From NCBI GenBank assembly GCA_021740825.1, contig JAIOZA010000004.1, positions 62,001 to 126,000 of the forward strand: a DNA stretch of 64,000 nucleotides. The letters run 5' to 3'. The notes beneath the pieces were generated by a model. That model was not told the origin of the DNA. It searched no databases and was given only the letters and a program-made list of their open reading frames with translations. A program made the position numbers and the translations under genes. Below, piece after piece: positions 9,528-19,057 of the stretch. The DNA comes from Bacteroidia bacterium. Its GTDB lineage: Bacteria; Bacteroidota; Bacteroidia; B-17B0; Aurantibacillaceae. Within the stretch, counting starts at the first letter, position 1. Each line of letters begins with the position of its first letter.

Positions 9528-11126
9528 TCACTCTTTTAAGATAGTATATTCAAAACAATTCAAGTCATAAACTAAATGAGTTGAAAGCTCCGAAATAAAC
9601 TCCTTACCAAATTTTGAGTAATACATGCTAAAATTATCATAGCGTTCTTGAGGTGTATTATGAGGAAATAATTTTTCCTTAACTGCCCAAATTTGATTGA
9701 TATCCGTTTCTGATTTTTGCTTGAGTGCCCTGTTTATTTTTTGTTCTAGCGCTGCAATTCCATTAATCGCCTTTTGTTTTTCGGCTTCAGTGGAGCCAAT
9801 CAGCGATTTATCAATTGCGGATACCATATTTAATACAGAAGTATAAATGGCTGATATTTCGGTTTTCGCATTTTCTAAATTAATATCATGATGTTGCGTT
9901 TTAATTAATTGTTTTACTAAATCTTCGCCATCTTTAAAAAGATCGTCAATGGTTAAATTTAGTTTTTGAATTTTATTTTGAACGCTTTTATCTAAGAATA
10001 CTAAAAAATGACGAGGTGTTAAAATTGGAAAATGAATTTTAAATGCATCAAACATAGTTTTATATTCTAGCCAATAAGCTATTTCTCCAGGCCCACCAAC
10101 ATAAGCAATATTAGGCAATATTTTTTGTTGATATAATGGCCGTAAAACAACATTCGGACTTAATTTTTCGGGGCTTGTTTCAATTATGTTCATTAATTCT
10201 TGTTCCGTAAAACGAACATCCGTATTTAAAACAACATAATTATTTTCTTGTTTTTCAATTCGCTCCCGCAATCCTTTTTCTTTATAAAAAACGTTTATTT
10301 CACGAGGATTTACTTGTGCCGAATAATTTTTTTGCAATTCAATAATACTATTATTTACTAATTGAAACGAAGCGCCTTCAAAAATATCTTTTTTAAATTC
10401 CACCTTAAATAATTGTTTTAAATCTGCATCATTGCCATCTAAAATAATTAAGCCTTGTTCGCCAAATAATTCATTTGCAAGGTAACGCGTTGCATCTGCT
10501 AAATTTGAATGCTTAACATAAGCGTTTTCAAATAGCTGAATCAGTGAATTTGAATTTTCATTATCTCCCAATATAGTTTTTAATTCAGTAATTACACTTT
10601 GTAGCCCCTCTGTGCTAAATTCTCCAACGCTGCCTTTTTGTGTGCTATTCCAAATTACTTTTTTTCCAAAAATGTTTACGTGATTAATTTCTTCAAAATC
10701 ATGATCTTCGGCTGCCATCCAATAAACTGGTACAAAATCTTTATTTGGAAAAGTTTCTTTTAAGCTTTTGCAAAGTGAGATGGCGCTAATAATTTTATAA
10801 ATAAAATATAACGGGCCTGTAAACAAACATAATTGATGTCCGGTTGTAACCGAGTAAGTTTGCGGATGTTCTAATAAATCAATGTTTTTTTTTGAAGACA
10901 AATTTGTGTTTGAAACAAAATCGGCTTGTTTGTGAAGCGCTCTTACCAAAACAGTTCTGTCTAAATAATTAAATTCATTTTTTTCTAAATAAACCGAGAA
11001 ATCATTTTTGCTAAAATGATAATTATAAAAAGGCTTTACTTTTTCTGATTGAGAAATGTAATCGTTAAACAGATTTGAGAAAAGTTCAGTTACTTTTATA
11101 CTGATGGTTTCTTTAGTAAAAGGCAT
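9528..11126 (-). CDS. bshC: Bacillithiol biosynthesis cysteine-adding enzyme BshC
   Basis: BshC joins cysteine to glucosaminyl-malate in the last step of making bacillithiol, the low-molecular-weight thiol of many Firmicutes and Bacteroidota. The 532-residue length fits. Family motifs are visible: VTTGHQLCLFTGPLYFIYK, VYWMAAEDHDFEEINH, and VLRPLYQQKILPNIAYVGG followed by GEIAYW, with a coiled-coil segment near the C-terminus. I chose the ATG at 11126; a GTG at 11162 would overlap the upstream fhs gene. It lies 22 bases downstream of fhs and is probably cotranscribed. No bshA or bshB is in the window. Confidence 0.93.
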   Translation of the reverse strand: MPFTKETISIKVTELFSNLFNDYISQSEKVKPFYNYHFSKNDFSVYLEKNEFNYLDRTVLVRALHKQADFVSNTNLSSKKNIDLLEHPQTYSVTTGHQLCLFTGPLYFIYKIISAISLCKSLKETFPNKDFVPVYWMAAEDHDFEEINHVNIFGKKVIWNSTQKGSVGEFSTEGLQSVITELKTILGDNENSNSLIQLFENAYVKHSNLADATRYLANELFGEQGLIILDGNDADLKQLFKVEFKKDIFEGASFQLVNNSIIELQKNYSAQVNPREINVFYKEKGLRERIEKQENNYVVLNTDVRFTEQELMNIIETSPEKLSPNVVLRPLYQQKILPNIAYVGGPGEIAYWLEYKTMFDAFKIHFPILTPRHFLVFLDKSVQNKIQKLNLTIDDLFKDGEDLVKQLIKTQHHDINLENAKTEISAIYTSVLNMVSAIDKSLIGSTEAEKQKAINGIAALEQKINRALKQKSETDINQIWAVKEKLFPHNTPQERYDNFSMYYSKFGKEFISELSTHLVYDLNCFEYTILKE

Positions 11127-11148
11127 AAGTAAAGGTATGTTTTTTTGG

Positions 11149-12819
11149 TTATGACAACCCACTAATTATTCCGTTATCATCAATATCCATACCTTCAGAT
11201 GCTGGAATAGATGGTAATCCTGGCATGCGCATCATGTTACCTATTATAGGAATTAAAAATCCAGCTCCTGCCGCAATTTCAAACTCGCGAACCGTTATAT
11301 TAAAATTTGTTGGCCTGCCAATTAATGTTTCGTTATCCGAAAATGATTTTTGAGTTTTTGCCACACATATCGGCAGTTGAGATAATCCTAATTTTTCAAT
11401 ACGCTTTAAATCTTGTTCTGCTTTCGCACTGTATTCTACATTATTTGCACCGTAAATTTGTTGTGCAATGGTTTCTATTTTTTGTTTTACAGATTCGTTC
11501 CAGTTGTATAAAGGTTTAAATTCTTGTTTTTCGTTTTTTACAATCTCTTCTACAACTGCCGAGGCTAATTCTTGCGTACCATTCCCTCCAAGCAACCAAC
11601 CTTTACTTAATACAGCTTTTACATTTAATTGAGCGCATAATCTTACAAGTTCATTAATTTCTTCTTCTGTGTCAGTTACAAAATGATTAATGGCAACAAC
11701 GGGATTAATACCAAACTTCTTTATATTTTCAATATGCTTTTCTAAATTACAAAAACCTTTTTTTACTTTTTCAACCGAAGCCGCGTTTAGTTCTTTTGTT
11801 AATGCTCCGCCATGATGGCGAAGCGCACGAATGGTAGCCACAATAACCACAACGTTTGGTTTTAAATTTCCATAACCACACTTTATATTCATGAATTTTT
11901 CAGCACCTAAATCTGCACCAAACCCAGCTTCTGTTACAACATAATCACCTAAAGATAAACCCATTTTTGTAGCTAAAATAGAGTTGGTTCCTTGAGCAAT
12001 ATTTGCAAATGGCCCACCATGAATAATGGCCGGATTTCCTTCTAGTGTTTGAACTAAGTTTGGTTGTATGGCATCTTTTAATAAGATGGTCATGGCGTTT
12101 TGAGCTTTTAAATCTTTAGCGTAAACAGGTTGATTGCTATAGGTAAACCCAACAAAAATATTCCCTAATTTTTCTTTTAAATCAGAAATGCTATTTGCCA
12201 AACAAACAATCGCCATAATTTCTGAAGCCGCCGTAATATTAAATCCATCTTGCCTCATTACTCCGTTTGCTTTTCCGCCAATACCAATAATAATATTTCT
12301 TAAGCTACGATCATTCAGATCAATAACACGCTTCCAAACTACAGTTCTAGGGTCAAGTTTTATTTCGTGTTCATTATTTTGAATTACATTATCAATAATT
12401 GCCGCTAAAAAATTATTTGCTTTTTCAATAGCCGAAAAGTCGCCAGTAAAATGTAAATTAATATCTTCCATTGGTATTACCTGCGAATATCCGCCGCCAG
12501 CAGCCCCCCCTTTAATTCCAAACACAGGCCCTAATGATGGCTCACGCAAAACAACAATACTTTTTTTGCCAATTTTATTTAATCCCTCGTTTAAACCAAT
12601 TGATACTGTTGTTTTTCCTTCGCCCGCCGGTGTTGGCGTTAAGGCTGTTACTAAAATTAATTTTGATGATTTTATTTTTTCGTTATCAATTAAGCTAAGT
12701 GGTAATTTAGCTTTGTATTTTCCGTATAATTCTAAATCCTCTTCTGTTATGCCAATTTTTTCAGCAATATTTTTTATATGATGAGGTTTTACCGATTGTG
12801 CAATTTCTATATCTGACAT
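11149..12819 (-). CDS. fhs: Formate--tetrahydrofolate ligase
   Basis: This enzyme makes 10-formyltetrahydrofolate from formate, ATP and tetrahydrofolate, feeding purine and one-carbon metabolism. The P-loop-like ATP motif TPAGEGKTTVSIGL lies near residues 55-68. Other family signatures are GIKGGAAGGGYSQVIPM, NLHFTGDFSAI, GPFANIAQGTNS, EAGFGADLGAEKF and, near the C-terminus, MRMPGLPSIPASEGMD. The 556-residue length is normal. The ATG at 12819 gives MSDIEIAQS; a longer start at 12855 would run into the promoter. It heads a two-gene leftward operon with bshC. Confidence 0.96.
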   Translation of the reverse strand: MSDIEIAQSVKPHHIKNIAEKIGITEEDLELYGKYKAKLPLSLIDNEKIKSSKLILVTALTPTPAGEGKTTVSIGLNEGLNKIGKKSIVVLREPSLGPVFGIKGGAAGGGYSQVIPMEDINLHFTGDFSAIEKANNFLAAIIDNVIQNNEHEIKLDPRTVVWKRVIDLNDRSLRNIIIGIGGKANGVMRQDGFNITAASEIMAIVCLANSISDLKEKLGNIFVGFTYSNQPVYAKDLKAQNAMTILLKDAIQPNLVQTLEGNPAIIHGGPFANIAQGTNSILATKMGLSLGDYVVTEAGFGADLGAEKFMNIKCGYGNLKPNVVVIVATIRALRHHGGALTKELNAASVEKVKKGFCNLEKHIENIKKFGINPVVAINHFVTDTEEEINELVRLCAQLNVKAVLSKGWLLGGNGTQELASAVVEEIVKNEKQEFKPLYNWNESVKQKIETIAQQIYGANNVEYSAKAEQDLKRIEKLGLSQLPICVAKTQKSFSDNETLIGRPTNFNITVREFEIAAGAGFLIPIIGNMMRMPGLPSIPASEGMDIDDNGIISGLS

Positions 12820-12840
12820 AAAATACTTTTTTATTTTTAA

Positions 12841-12875
12841 CAAAACTACCACCAATTTTTATAAATCAACAAAAA
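12841..12875 (-). promoter_or_regulatory. Bacteroidota-type promoter for fhs-bshC
   Basis: On the minus strand a -33 TTG (two overlapping choices at 12867-12872) is followed 18 or 21 bases later by TAGTTTTG (12848 to 12841). This matches TTG-Nx-TAnnTTTG. It lies 22 bases upstream of the chosen fhs ATG. Confidence 0.6.
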
Positions 12876-13112
12876 TGCGAGGTCTTAAATATAATTATAG
12901 GTAACTTATTTTAAAGAGTTCTTTTTAGCTTGAAATTGCTGAATCGCTTATTTTCCATTATCAACTTTCTATTAACACTAAACAAGCTATTTATCAGCAA
13001 GTTACAAAGCTGACAACCCACATAAAGTTAATTACGATGTTTTTTGTTAATAATCCAACATCAATGACCTTTAAAGCATTCGTATTTTTATATATTAAAC
13101 ATAAGTATTTTA

Positions 13113-14357
13113 ATGAGTTTACAAGTTAATGTAAAAGATTTATTGTCAAATCTATATCACAATCGTGGTGTGGTTGAATTGCTATTTGGTCAAAGAGATC
13201 ATATTACCGTAAACGAACTATTGGGCCGTGATGATATTACAGATGAACAGTATCGCAAACTAGTTTCTTTAGATATTTTATATGAATATGAAAATGTTGT
13301 AAGTTTAAACGATGCTGTTGTGGCTATGTTTGAAGATTTTATGGAAATTGGAGAGGTTACTCCAGGCTTCATTAACGATTACATTAATGAGTTAAAGCGA
13401 CATATTAAATTTTATCAAGAAGCTCGTGAAATGCGATTCTTGCGCAGTATAAAAAAATATCTAAAACGCATCAACACTACTTTAACACGCGAAATTATTA
13501 AGCTACAAAAAAATGTAGACGATACGTATAAAAATGAAAGTAACTATCGTATAAAACTGCAAAAGCTTGAAGATTACCGCGAAAAAAGGGATACCATTAT
13601 TGAATTTATTCGCCAAACAACCTCTATAGTTGATGAAACCAGAGTGTTGTTTAATATTACGAACGATTCTGAGTTATTTGGAATTGTATCGGCATTAAAA
13701 ATGAGTTTAATTGAAAATTTAGATTTCTTAATTGAAATTCAGACTGATATTACAGATTTCATAAATAAAATTCAGTATCAACTAGATGTATACAAAAAAG
13801 CACAACGATTAAAAGAAGTAAAAGATCATGGCACTCTGCATTTTAAAACAAATTTCAGAGAGATTGTAGGGCATATAAATACATTAAAGTATAATGGTCA
13901 TAAGTCGCCAAAAACTAAAATTCCGATTGATTTTTTATATAGCGATGATGGACACGTGTTGTGTAAACGTATTGCCGAAAAATATAAAATCACGCGGTTA
14001 ATGGTTCGCGGTCTTGCTGATAAAATGGCAGGCAACTTTAAAGAAAAAGGACTTGAACAACAAATAAAATTAGACACCGAAAAGTTAGTAGAACGTTTTT
14101 TAACGCAAACTAAATTAAACTTGTTTGAATATTTAATAGAATATAAATTCCCAAAAGCAATTGGAGTTGTTTCTTTTGAGGAACGACTTTCCTTGTTTGT
14201 TGAAATTGCAATGGAGTATCAAAATAATTTAGATTTTAAGTATCGCTTGCAATACCACGATTATGTTGAGGCTGTTACAAACATAAAAAAACGATTGGGC
14301 TATACCTTAATTTTACCATTGAAAGAAAAAGCTAAGAAAGAAAAATCAACTAAATAA
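13113..14357 (+). CDS. mksF: Condensin kleisin-like subunit, MksF/JetA family
   Basis: The first gene of a three-gene MukBEF-like SMC operon. The 414-residue protein is mostly helical. An N-terminal winged-helix-like segment (about residues 1-100; HITVNELLGRDDITDEQYRKL) is followed by a long charged coiled-coil middle (about 100-240). A C-terminal domain of about 130 residues follows. The layout is that of the MukF/MksF/JetA kleisin that bridges the SMC heads. I assign it from its size, helical character and position before an MksE-sized gene and a giant SMC ATPase, not from a single motif. It is 71 bases before the next gene. Confidence 0.75.
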   Translation: MSLQVNVKDLLSNLYHNRGVVELLFGQRDHITVNELLGRDDITDEQYRKLVSLDILYEYENVVSLNDAVVAMFEDFMEIGEVTPGFINDYINELKRHIKFYQEAREMRFLRSIKKYLKRINTTLTREIIKLQKNVDDTYKNESNYRIKLQKLEDYREKRDTIIEFIRQTTSIVDETRVLFNITNDSELFGIVSALKMSLIENLDFLIEIQTDITDFINKIQYQLDVYKKAQRLKEVKDHGTLHFKTNFREIVGHINTLKYNGHKSPKTKIPIDFLYSDDGHVLCKRIAEKYKITRLMVRGLADKMAGNFKEKGLEQQIKLDTEKLVERFLTQTKLNLFEYLIEYKFPKAIGVVSFEERLSLFVEIAMEYQNNLDFKYRLQYHDYVEAVTNIKKRLGYTLILPLKEKAKKEKSTK

Positions 14358-14428
14358 AAGTAAACATAATTTATCGTGCTCTAAGTAGATTTTTTTTAAG
14401 CACCTTAAGATAATAAAAAGATATAGTA

Positions 14429-15040
14429 ATGGAAGAAGCAACAAATTTTAATTTACCAAAGCAAACGCACGATATTTTTGCGGTAATGGCTCGTGGCGCA
14501 TTTATATCTAGTAATGGAAGCAGAGACGGTATGAATCGTTTGTATGATGTAATTAATAATCCTGAAAATTTCGATAGACTTCAAGCTTATTTTAATGTCA
14601 TTAGATATAACATTGAACGTGGAAATAATTTTTTCTACTTCTCTAAATTAAGCGAACCAAATAGCGAATTAGAAAAAAAATTAGAACGATTTGAGCGATA
14701 TATCGACATCATTGATTTGTTTGCAAGCATGGATAATAAAATTGGCGTTGGAAGCCGTTTTAGACCAAGTGAAATTGCAGAAGAGTGTAATGCGAATGTT
14801 CGCTTAAAGCAAAAGCTTCAAAAAATTCCGCTGTACCGTTCAGAAACGTTACATAATAAAGTTCGAGAAATTTGCGATTTAATGAGTCGTGATTCTTACT
14901 TAGAATTAGAGGATGAAAAATCAGAATCATATAAAGTATTAGATTCGTATAATTATTTATTAGATGTAATTAATTCGGTAGCTATTTATGAGGATAACGG
15001 CATGAACACTGATGATACGCAAGGTATAATTTATAATTAG
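14429..15040 (+). CDS. mksE: Condensin subunit MksE/JetB-like
   Basis: A 203-residue, mostly helical protein with a winged-helix look and the order expected for MukE-type subunits, which bind the kleisin and the SMC heads. Segments such as FAVMARGAFISSN, YFNVIRYNIERGNNFFYFS and RFERYIDIIDLFASMD resemble the MksE family. Its length matches MksE (about 200 residues). The C-terminal 25 residues are acidic and asparagine-rich and look disordered. It lies between the kleisin-like gene and the SMC ATPase, with 71 and 78 bases on either side. Confidence 0.78.
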   Translation: MEEATNFNLPKQTHDIFAVMARGAFISSNGSRDGMNRLYDVINNPENFDRLQAYFNVIRYNIERGNNFFYFSKLSEPNSELEKKLERFERYIDIIDLFASMDNKIGVGSRFRPSEIAEECNANVRLKQKLQKIPLYRSETLHNKVREICDLMSRDSYLELEDEKSESYKVLDSYNYLLDVINSVAIYEDNGMNTDDTQGIIYN

Positions 15041-15118
15041 TGAATTAAACAAAGCGATTAAAAATAAAAATTGTCAGGGCAAAAAAAAAGAGATAGGATT
15101 TTAATAGTAAGATAGAAC

Positions 15119-18100
15119 ATGGAAAATAATTGCAGAATATTAAATAGAATTGTACAAATTAATATTGCCAACGTAAAGTATACCGATTTAGAATTGAGTG
15201 GTAATACGTGTTTTGTTGGTACAAATAATTTTGGAAAGACATCTTTACAGCGCGCTATTTTATTTTTTTATAGCGCAAACACAAGAGGATTAGGCATTTC
15301 AGCTTCTCAAAAATCATTTGAAGAGCATTATTTTAAATACGAAAATTCGTATTTAATTTATGAAATTCAAACAGAAAGCAAGCCTTTTTTTGTGATTATT
15401 TATAGGCATAATAAATTAGTGTTTCGTTTTGTTGATGCAGAATATAGTCCAGATTATTTTTTTAATGAAAACGACGAAGCCATTAAAATAAAGGAAGTTA
15501 TTGCCGGATTTGAAAAACGCGGCATGTTTATTTCTCAACAAATTGATACGTTTGAGCGCTACCGAAATATTATATACGGAACAGAAACAGATAAATTATT
15601 ATCTAAATTTTATATCTTAAAAGGAAACGAAAAATATCAAAACATTCCCAAGTCAATCACTAATGTTTTCTTAAGTTCCAAGAGCAGCATTGATAGCCGA
15701 TTTATAAAAGATTTTATTGCTAACTCGTTAACAACTGAAAATAGTAGTATTAAGTTAGAGCAAGTTGATCGTCAGTTGCGGCAGTTTAATGAAAAATACA
15801 CTGATATAGAAACGTTTCTAAAAAAAGACTCTCAGCAATTAATTGAGTTTATTGAAAAAAAATATGACCAGGTTCATATGCTAAAAGGTGCGCAGATGGA
15901 AATGGCTGATAAATTGGGGAGCAGCCTGCGTTATGCAGAAACTCAAAACGAAGCGGTTTATAAAGCATCTCAAGAAAAACAAGAGGAATTAGATAAATTA
16001 ACTGAAACCAACGAAAACCAAAAAATACTATTAGAAGAAAAACAAAAAGATGTTCGCGAAGAGATTGGGTACTATGATAGAACAATAAGAGAGGCGAATA
16101 AAAAATTAAAAGAGTACAAAGAAAAAAACATTGAACAAGCGGTAGAAAAAAATACCGAACGAGAAAAGCTTCAAGTTGATTATAACATTGCACGACGCGA
16201 ATACGAATCATTGACCTCTAATGTGCAAAGTATCGAGATGAAATATTCTTCGTTAATTGAGCAATTACGAAATGATAAAACGGCTTATGTAAATAAAATT
16301 AATTCGCGCACTAGCGAAATATTTAATCACTATAACGAATTACAGTTATTACAAAAAAACGAGTTCAATAAAAAAGATGCTGAATTAAAACAAAAACGCG
16401 AAGACGCTTTAAATGATTTAAACGCTGAAGTTACTAGTAAACAAATTGAGTTTAATGAATTAAAAGCAGAAGAAAAAGTAATTCGAAATACTCGTTTTTA
16501 TGAAACTGAAATTAAAGGCCTAGAAACTGAATTAGCAGATTTAAGAGCAATTAACTATAAAAACAAATCAGAATTAGCCATTAAAACTAACTTGGTTCAA
16601 ACAAACCAAAAAGAATGGGAAAATTTAGAAATTAAATTAAAATCTTCTTTATCTAATCAGATTCAAAAAACAAATAATGAAATCATACGCGTTAAAACGG
16701 AAATTAAAGCAATCGAAGAAAAATTAAACGTACAACATGATGCGCTATATGGTTATTTAGAAAAAAATGTAAAAGATTGGCACAATACAATTGGCAAAGT
16801 TGTAAACGAAGAATTATTGTTTCGCACAGATTTAAATCCTACAATTACTGAAGATAAAGGGTTATCCTTATATGGAATTACTTTAAAATTAGATGATGTT
16901 AAAGTAGTTTCTAAAAGTATTGAAGAATACCAATTTGAGAAAAACGAACGCTTAGCAATTATTAGAGATTTAGAAGAATCACTTAATCAGTTTCAAACAA
17001 TCAACAATGAAGAAAAAATGTTGGCGGCTGATAAATTTGGAAAGCAGCTAGGCGAATTAAAAGAAGATTTAAAAGTATTAACCTATTCTTTAGAATTAGC
17101 CGATAAACGTGAAAAGAAATTACTGCTAGAATTAGAAGATTGGAGACAACGCGCTAGCACTGAGATTGAGCAATCATTATCAGGTAATCGACAAAAAATA
17201 AATATTATTGAAGAAGAGTTAGCTGTTTTAAATAAGAAGAAAAACAATTTATTAAACGACTTTAACACTCAGTTTGATAAGTTAAAAGTATTTAATGATG
17301 AAAGATTAACTGATTTAAAATCAAGGCAAGAAACTGAAATTAGTGAGCTAGAAGTTGAAAAGAAAAATCAAGTAAAGGAATATGAGCAAAAAGAAACGCA
17401 ATTAAGCGAAGAAAAAGAAAGTAATTTTAAAGCCAAAGGGGTTGATAGTAAAGAAATAAAAAAAATTGATACTCGAATAAAAGCGCTACAAGAAGCATTA
17501 AAAGAAATTGATCAATATTCGCAAATAGTAAGCGATTACTTAAAAGATAAACGTGAAATTTTTGATAAGCTTCCCGATTTAATTCAGAAAAAGGAAGAGT
17601 TCGTTAAATCAGCAAATGATTTAAGCGCAGAGATTGAGGAGATTTCTCGCAAATACAACATAAAGCGCATGGAGCTGAATAAACAAAAACGTGCTTTTGA
17701 AGAGGAATTGATTGATTTTAATAATGGAATAAATTACTTTACTAAAAACTTCCGCGAGACACCAGTATTTAATAAATACGCAGATATTATTGATAGAGCT
17801 GAGCCAAAAAAAACAAATTATAGCGTGATGGATTTGTGCACACAACTCCTTACAAACGACTCTCATTTTAACGAAGAATATAACGCTTTTCAACGTTACG
17901 TAAATGAGTTTGCTGGCAAATTTAGATTAGAAAACCATTTTAATTTTATTATTCGTAATGACGCTACTCAGGGCGAATATGAACGTTTTGCTCAAAACTT
18001 ACGCTCGTTTATTAACGAAAACAAAATCGAATTATCAATAGCCGAAACGGCTACTCAAATAGGTTTAGTAACGGATAGTATTGCTACTAAAGTGCGCGAG

Positions 18101-18805
18101 CTAAGCGGACAAAAAGATAAAATTCAACATATCATTACGTTGATTGCGGAAGATTTTAAAAAGGCTGAATTTGAAGAATCAAAATTAATTGAGTTTATTA
18201 AAATTCGTTTAGAGGATTCGGATAATAAAGTATATAAACTATTAAAACGTATTCAGGAATTCCGCGAAGAAAATGGTTTAGTATACAATGAAGGATTGTT
18301 TAATACCGATTTTGCAACACACAAAAACCGTGAAATTAGTAACCGTGCTGTTAAATTATTGGATCAGTTGCGCACTGCAATAAAAGAGCAAGAGCAAGAA
18401 GAAATTCGTTTGCAAGATTTATTTGAATTGAAATTCAATATCAAAGAAGGTTTGAACGAAACGGGCTGGACACATAAAATTGATAGTATTGGTAGTACAG
18501 GCACCGATATTTTAGTAAAAGCAATTATCTATATTACATTATTACATGTATTTATAAAAGAGTCTTCACACCGAGGAAGTACCGATTTTAAAGTGCATTG
18601 CATAATTGATGAGGTGGGTCAAATTTCAGCACACTACCTGCGCGAATTATTGCGTTTTGCAAAAAACAGAAATATTATGATGATTAACGGCTTACCTAAT
18701 AAATCAGGCTTAGAAGCGCATTATAAATACACGTATCAATTTAGGAGAGAAGAAAACAACAATGTTCGCATCTTCCCAAGTATTGTAACGGAGATTGAAG
18801 CATAA
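15119..18805 (+). CDS. mksB: SMC-like ATPase MksB/JetC of a MukB-type condensin
   Basis: The motor subunit: a 1228-residue ABC-type ATPase that dimerises and extrudes DNA loops in this family. The Walker A motif is GTNNFGKT at residues 34-41. Very long heptad-rich coiled coils run from about 250 to 900 with a break near 540-610 (hinge candidate). The signature-like motif GSTGTDILVKA lies near residue 1122 and Walker B (HCIIDEVGQ) near 1163. All ATPase motifs look intact. The protein is longer than typical MksB (about 950) and closer to JetC. The operon ends here: no JetD/MksG toprim nuclease follows. Confidence 0.87.
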   Translation: MENNCRILNRIVQINIANVKYTDLELSGNTCFVGTNNFGKTSLQRAILFFYSANTRGLGISASQKSFEEHYFKYENSYLIYEIQTESKPFFVIIYRHNKLVFRFVDAEYSPDYFFNENDEAIKIKEVIAGFEKRGMFISQQIDTFERYRNIIYGTETDKLLSKFYILKGNEKYQNIPKSITNVFLSSKSSIDSRFIKDFIANSLTTENSSIKLEQVDRQLRQFNEKYTDIETFLKKDSQQLIEFIEKKYDQVHMLKGAQMEMADKLGSSLRYAETQNEAVYKASQEKQEELDKLTETNENQKILLEEKQKDVREEIGYYDRTIREANKKLKEYKEKNIEQAVEKNTEREKLQVDYNIARREYESLTSNVQSIEMKYSSLIEQLRNDKTAYVNKINSRTSEIFNHYNELQLLQKNEFNKKDAELKQKREDALNDLNAEVTSKQIEFNELKAEEKVIRNTRFYETEIKGLETELADLRAINYKNKSELAIKTNLVQTNQKEWENLEIKLKSSLSNQIQKTNNEIIRVKTEIKAIEEKLNVQHDALYGYLEKNVKDWHNTIGKVVNEELLFRTDLNPTITEDKGLSLYGITLKLDDVKVVSKSIEEYQFEKNERLAIIRDLEESLNQFQTINNEEKMLAADKFGKQLGELKEDLKVLTYSLELADKREKKLLLELEDWRQRASTEIEQSLSGNRQKINIIEEELAVLNKKKNNLLNDFNTQFDKLKVFNDERLTDLKSRQETEISELEVEKKNQVKEYEQKETQLSEEKESNFKAKGVDSKEIKKIDTRIKALQEALKEIDQYSQIVSDYLKDKREIFDKLPDLIQKKEEFVKSANDLSAEIEEISRKYNIKRMELNKQKRAFEEELIDFNNGINYFTKNFRETPVFNKYADIIDRAEPKKTNYSVMDLCTQLLTNDSHFNEEYNAFQRYVNEFAGKFRLENHFNFIIRNDATQGEYERFAQNLRSFINENKIELSIAETATQIGLVTDSIATKVRELSGQKDKIQHIITLIAEDFKKAEFEESKLIEFIKIRLEDSDNKVYKLLKRIQEFREENGLVYNEGLFNTDFATHKNREISNRAVKLLDQLRTAIKEQEQEEIRLQDLFELKFNIKEGLNETGWTHKIDSIGSTGTDILVKAIIYITLLHVFIKESSHRGSTDFKVHCIIDEVGQISAHYLRELLRFAKNRNIMMINGLPNKSGLEAHYKYTYQFRREENNNVRIFPSIVTEIEA

Positions 18806-18992
18806 TTTTTAAATTAGTTCGAGCTGCTTTTTTATTAATTATTTGTGGGTTTGCTTTTGTACTTTTGTTTTTAGAGCCGATCAGAATTGAAACTATTTCC
18901 AAAGAAATAAATTTTTCTTCCTAATGTTTTTTATCAAAAAAACTGGAATATGGAAACGTAATTAAAGGTTTCACACAATTGAATTGTTAATA

Positions 18993-19024
18993 TTGGTCTT
19001 ATTTTTTCAAATTTTGTAACTTTA
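18993..19024 (+). promoter_or_regulatory. Promoter TTG-N21-TAACTTTA for the giant SprB-repeat gene
   Basis: The -33 TTG (18993-18995) and -7-like TAACTTTA (19017-19024) are 21 bases apart. The last base differs from TAnnTTTG, but the same TTTGTAACTTTA variant stands before the universal stress gene. The start codon is 33 bases downstream. Confidence 0.5.
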
Positions 19025-19057
19025 ACAACATTAAATTCGTGTAAGTTAAAAAACCTT

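Noticed and set aside
13113-18805. Complete Wadjet anti-plasmid system
   Set aside because: No JetD/MksG-like gene follows or precedes; only the three condensin-type subunits are present.
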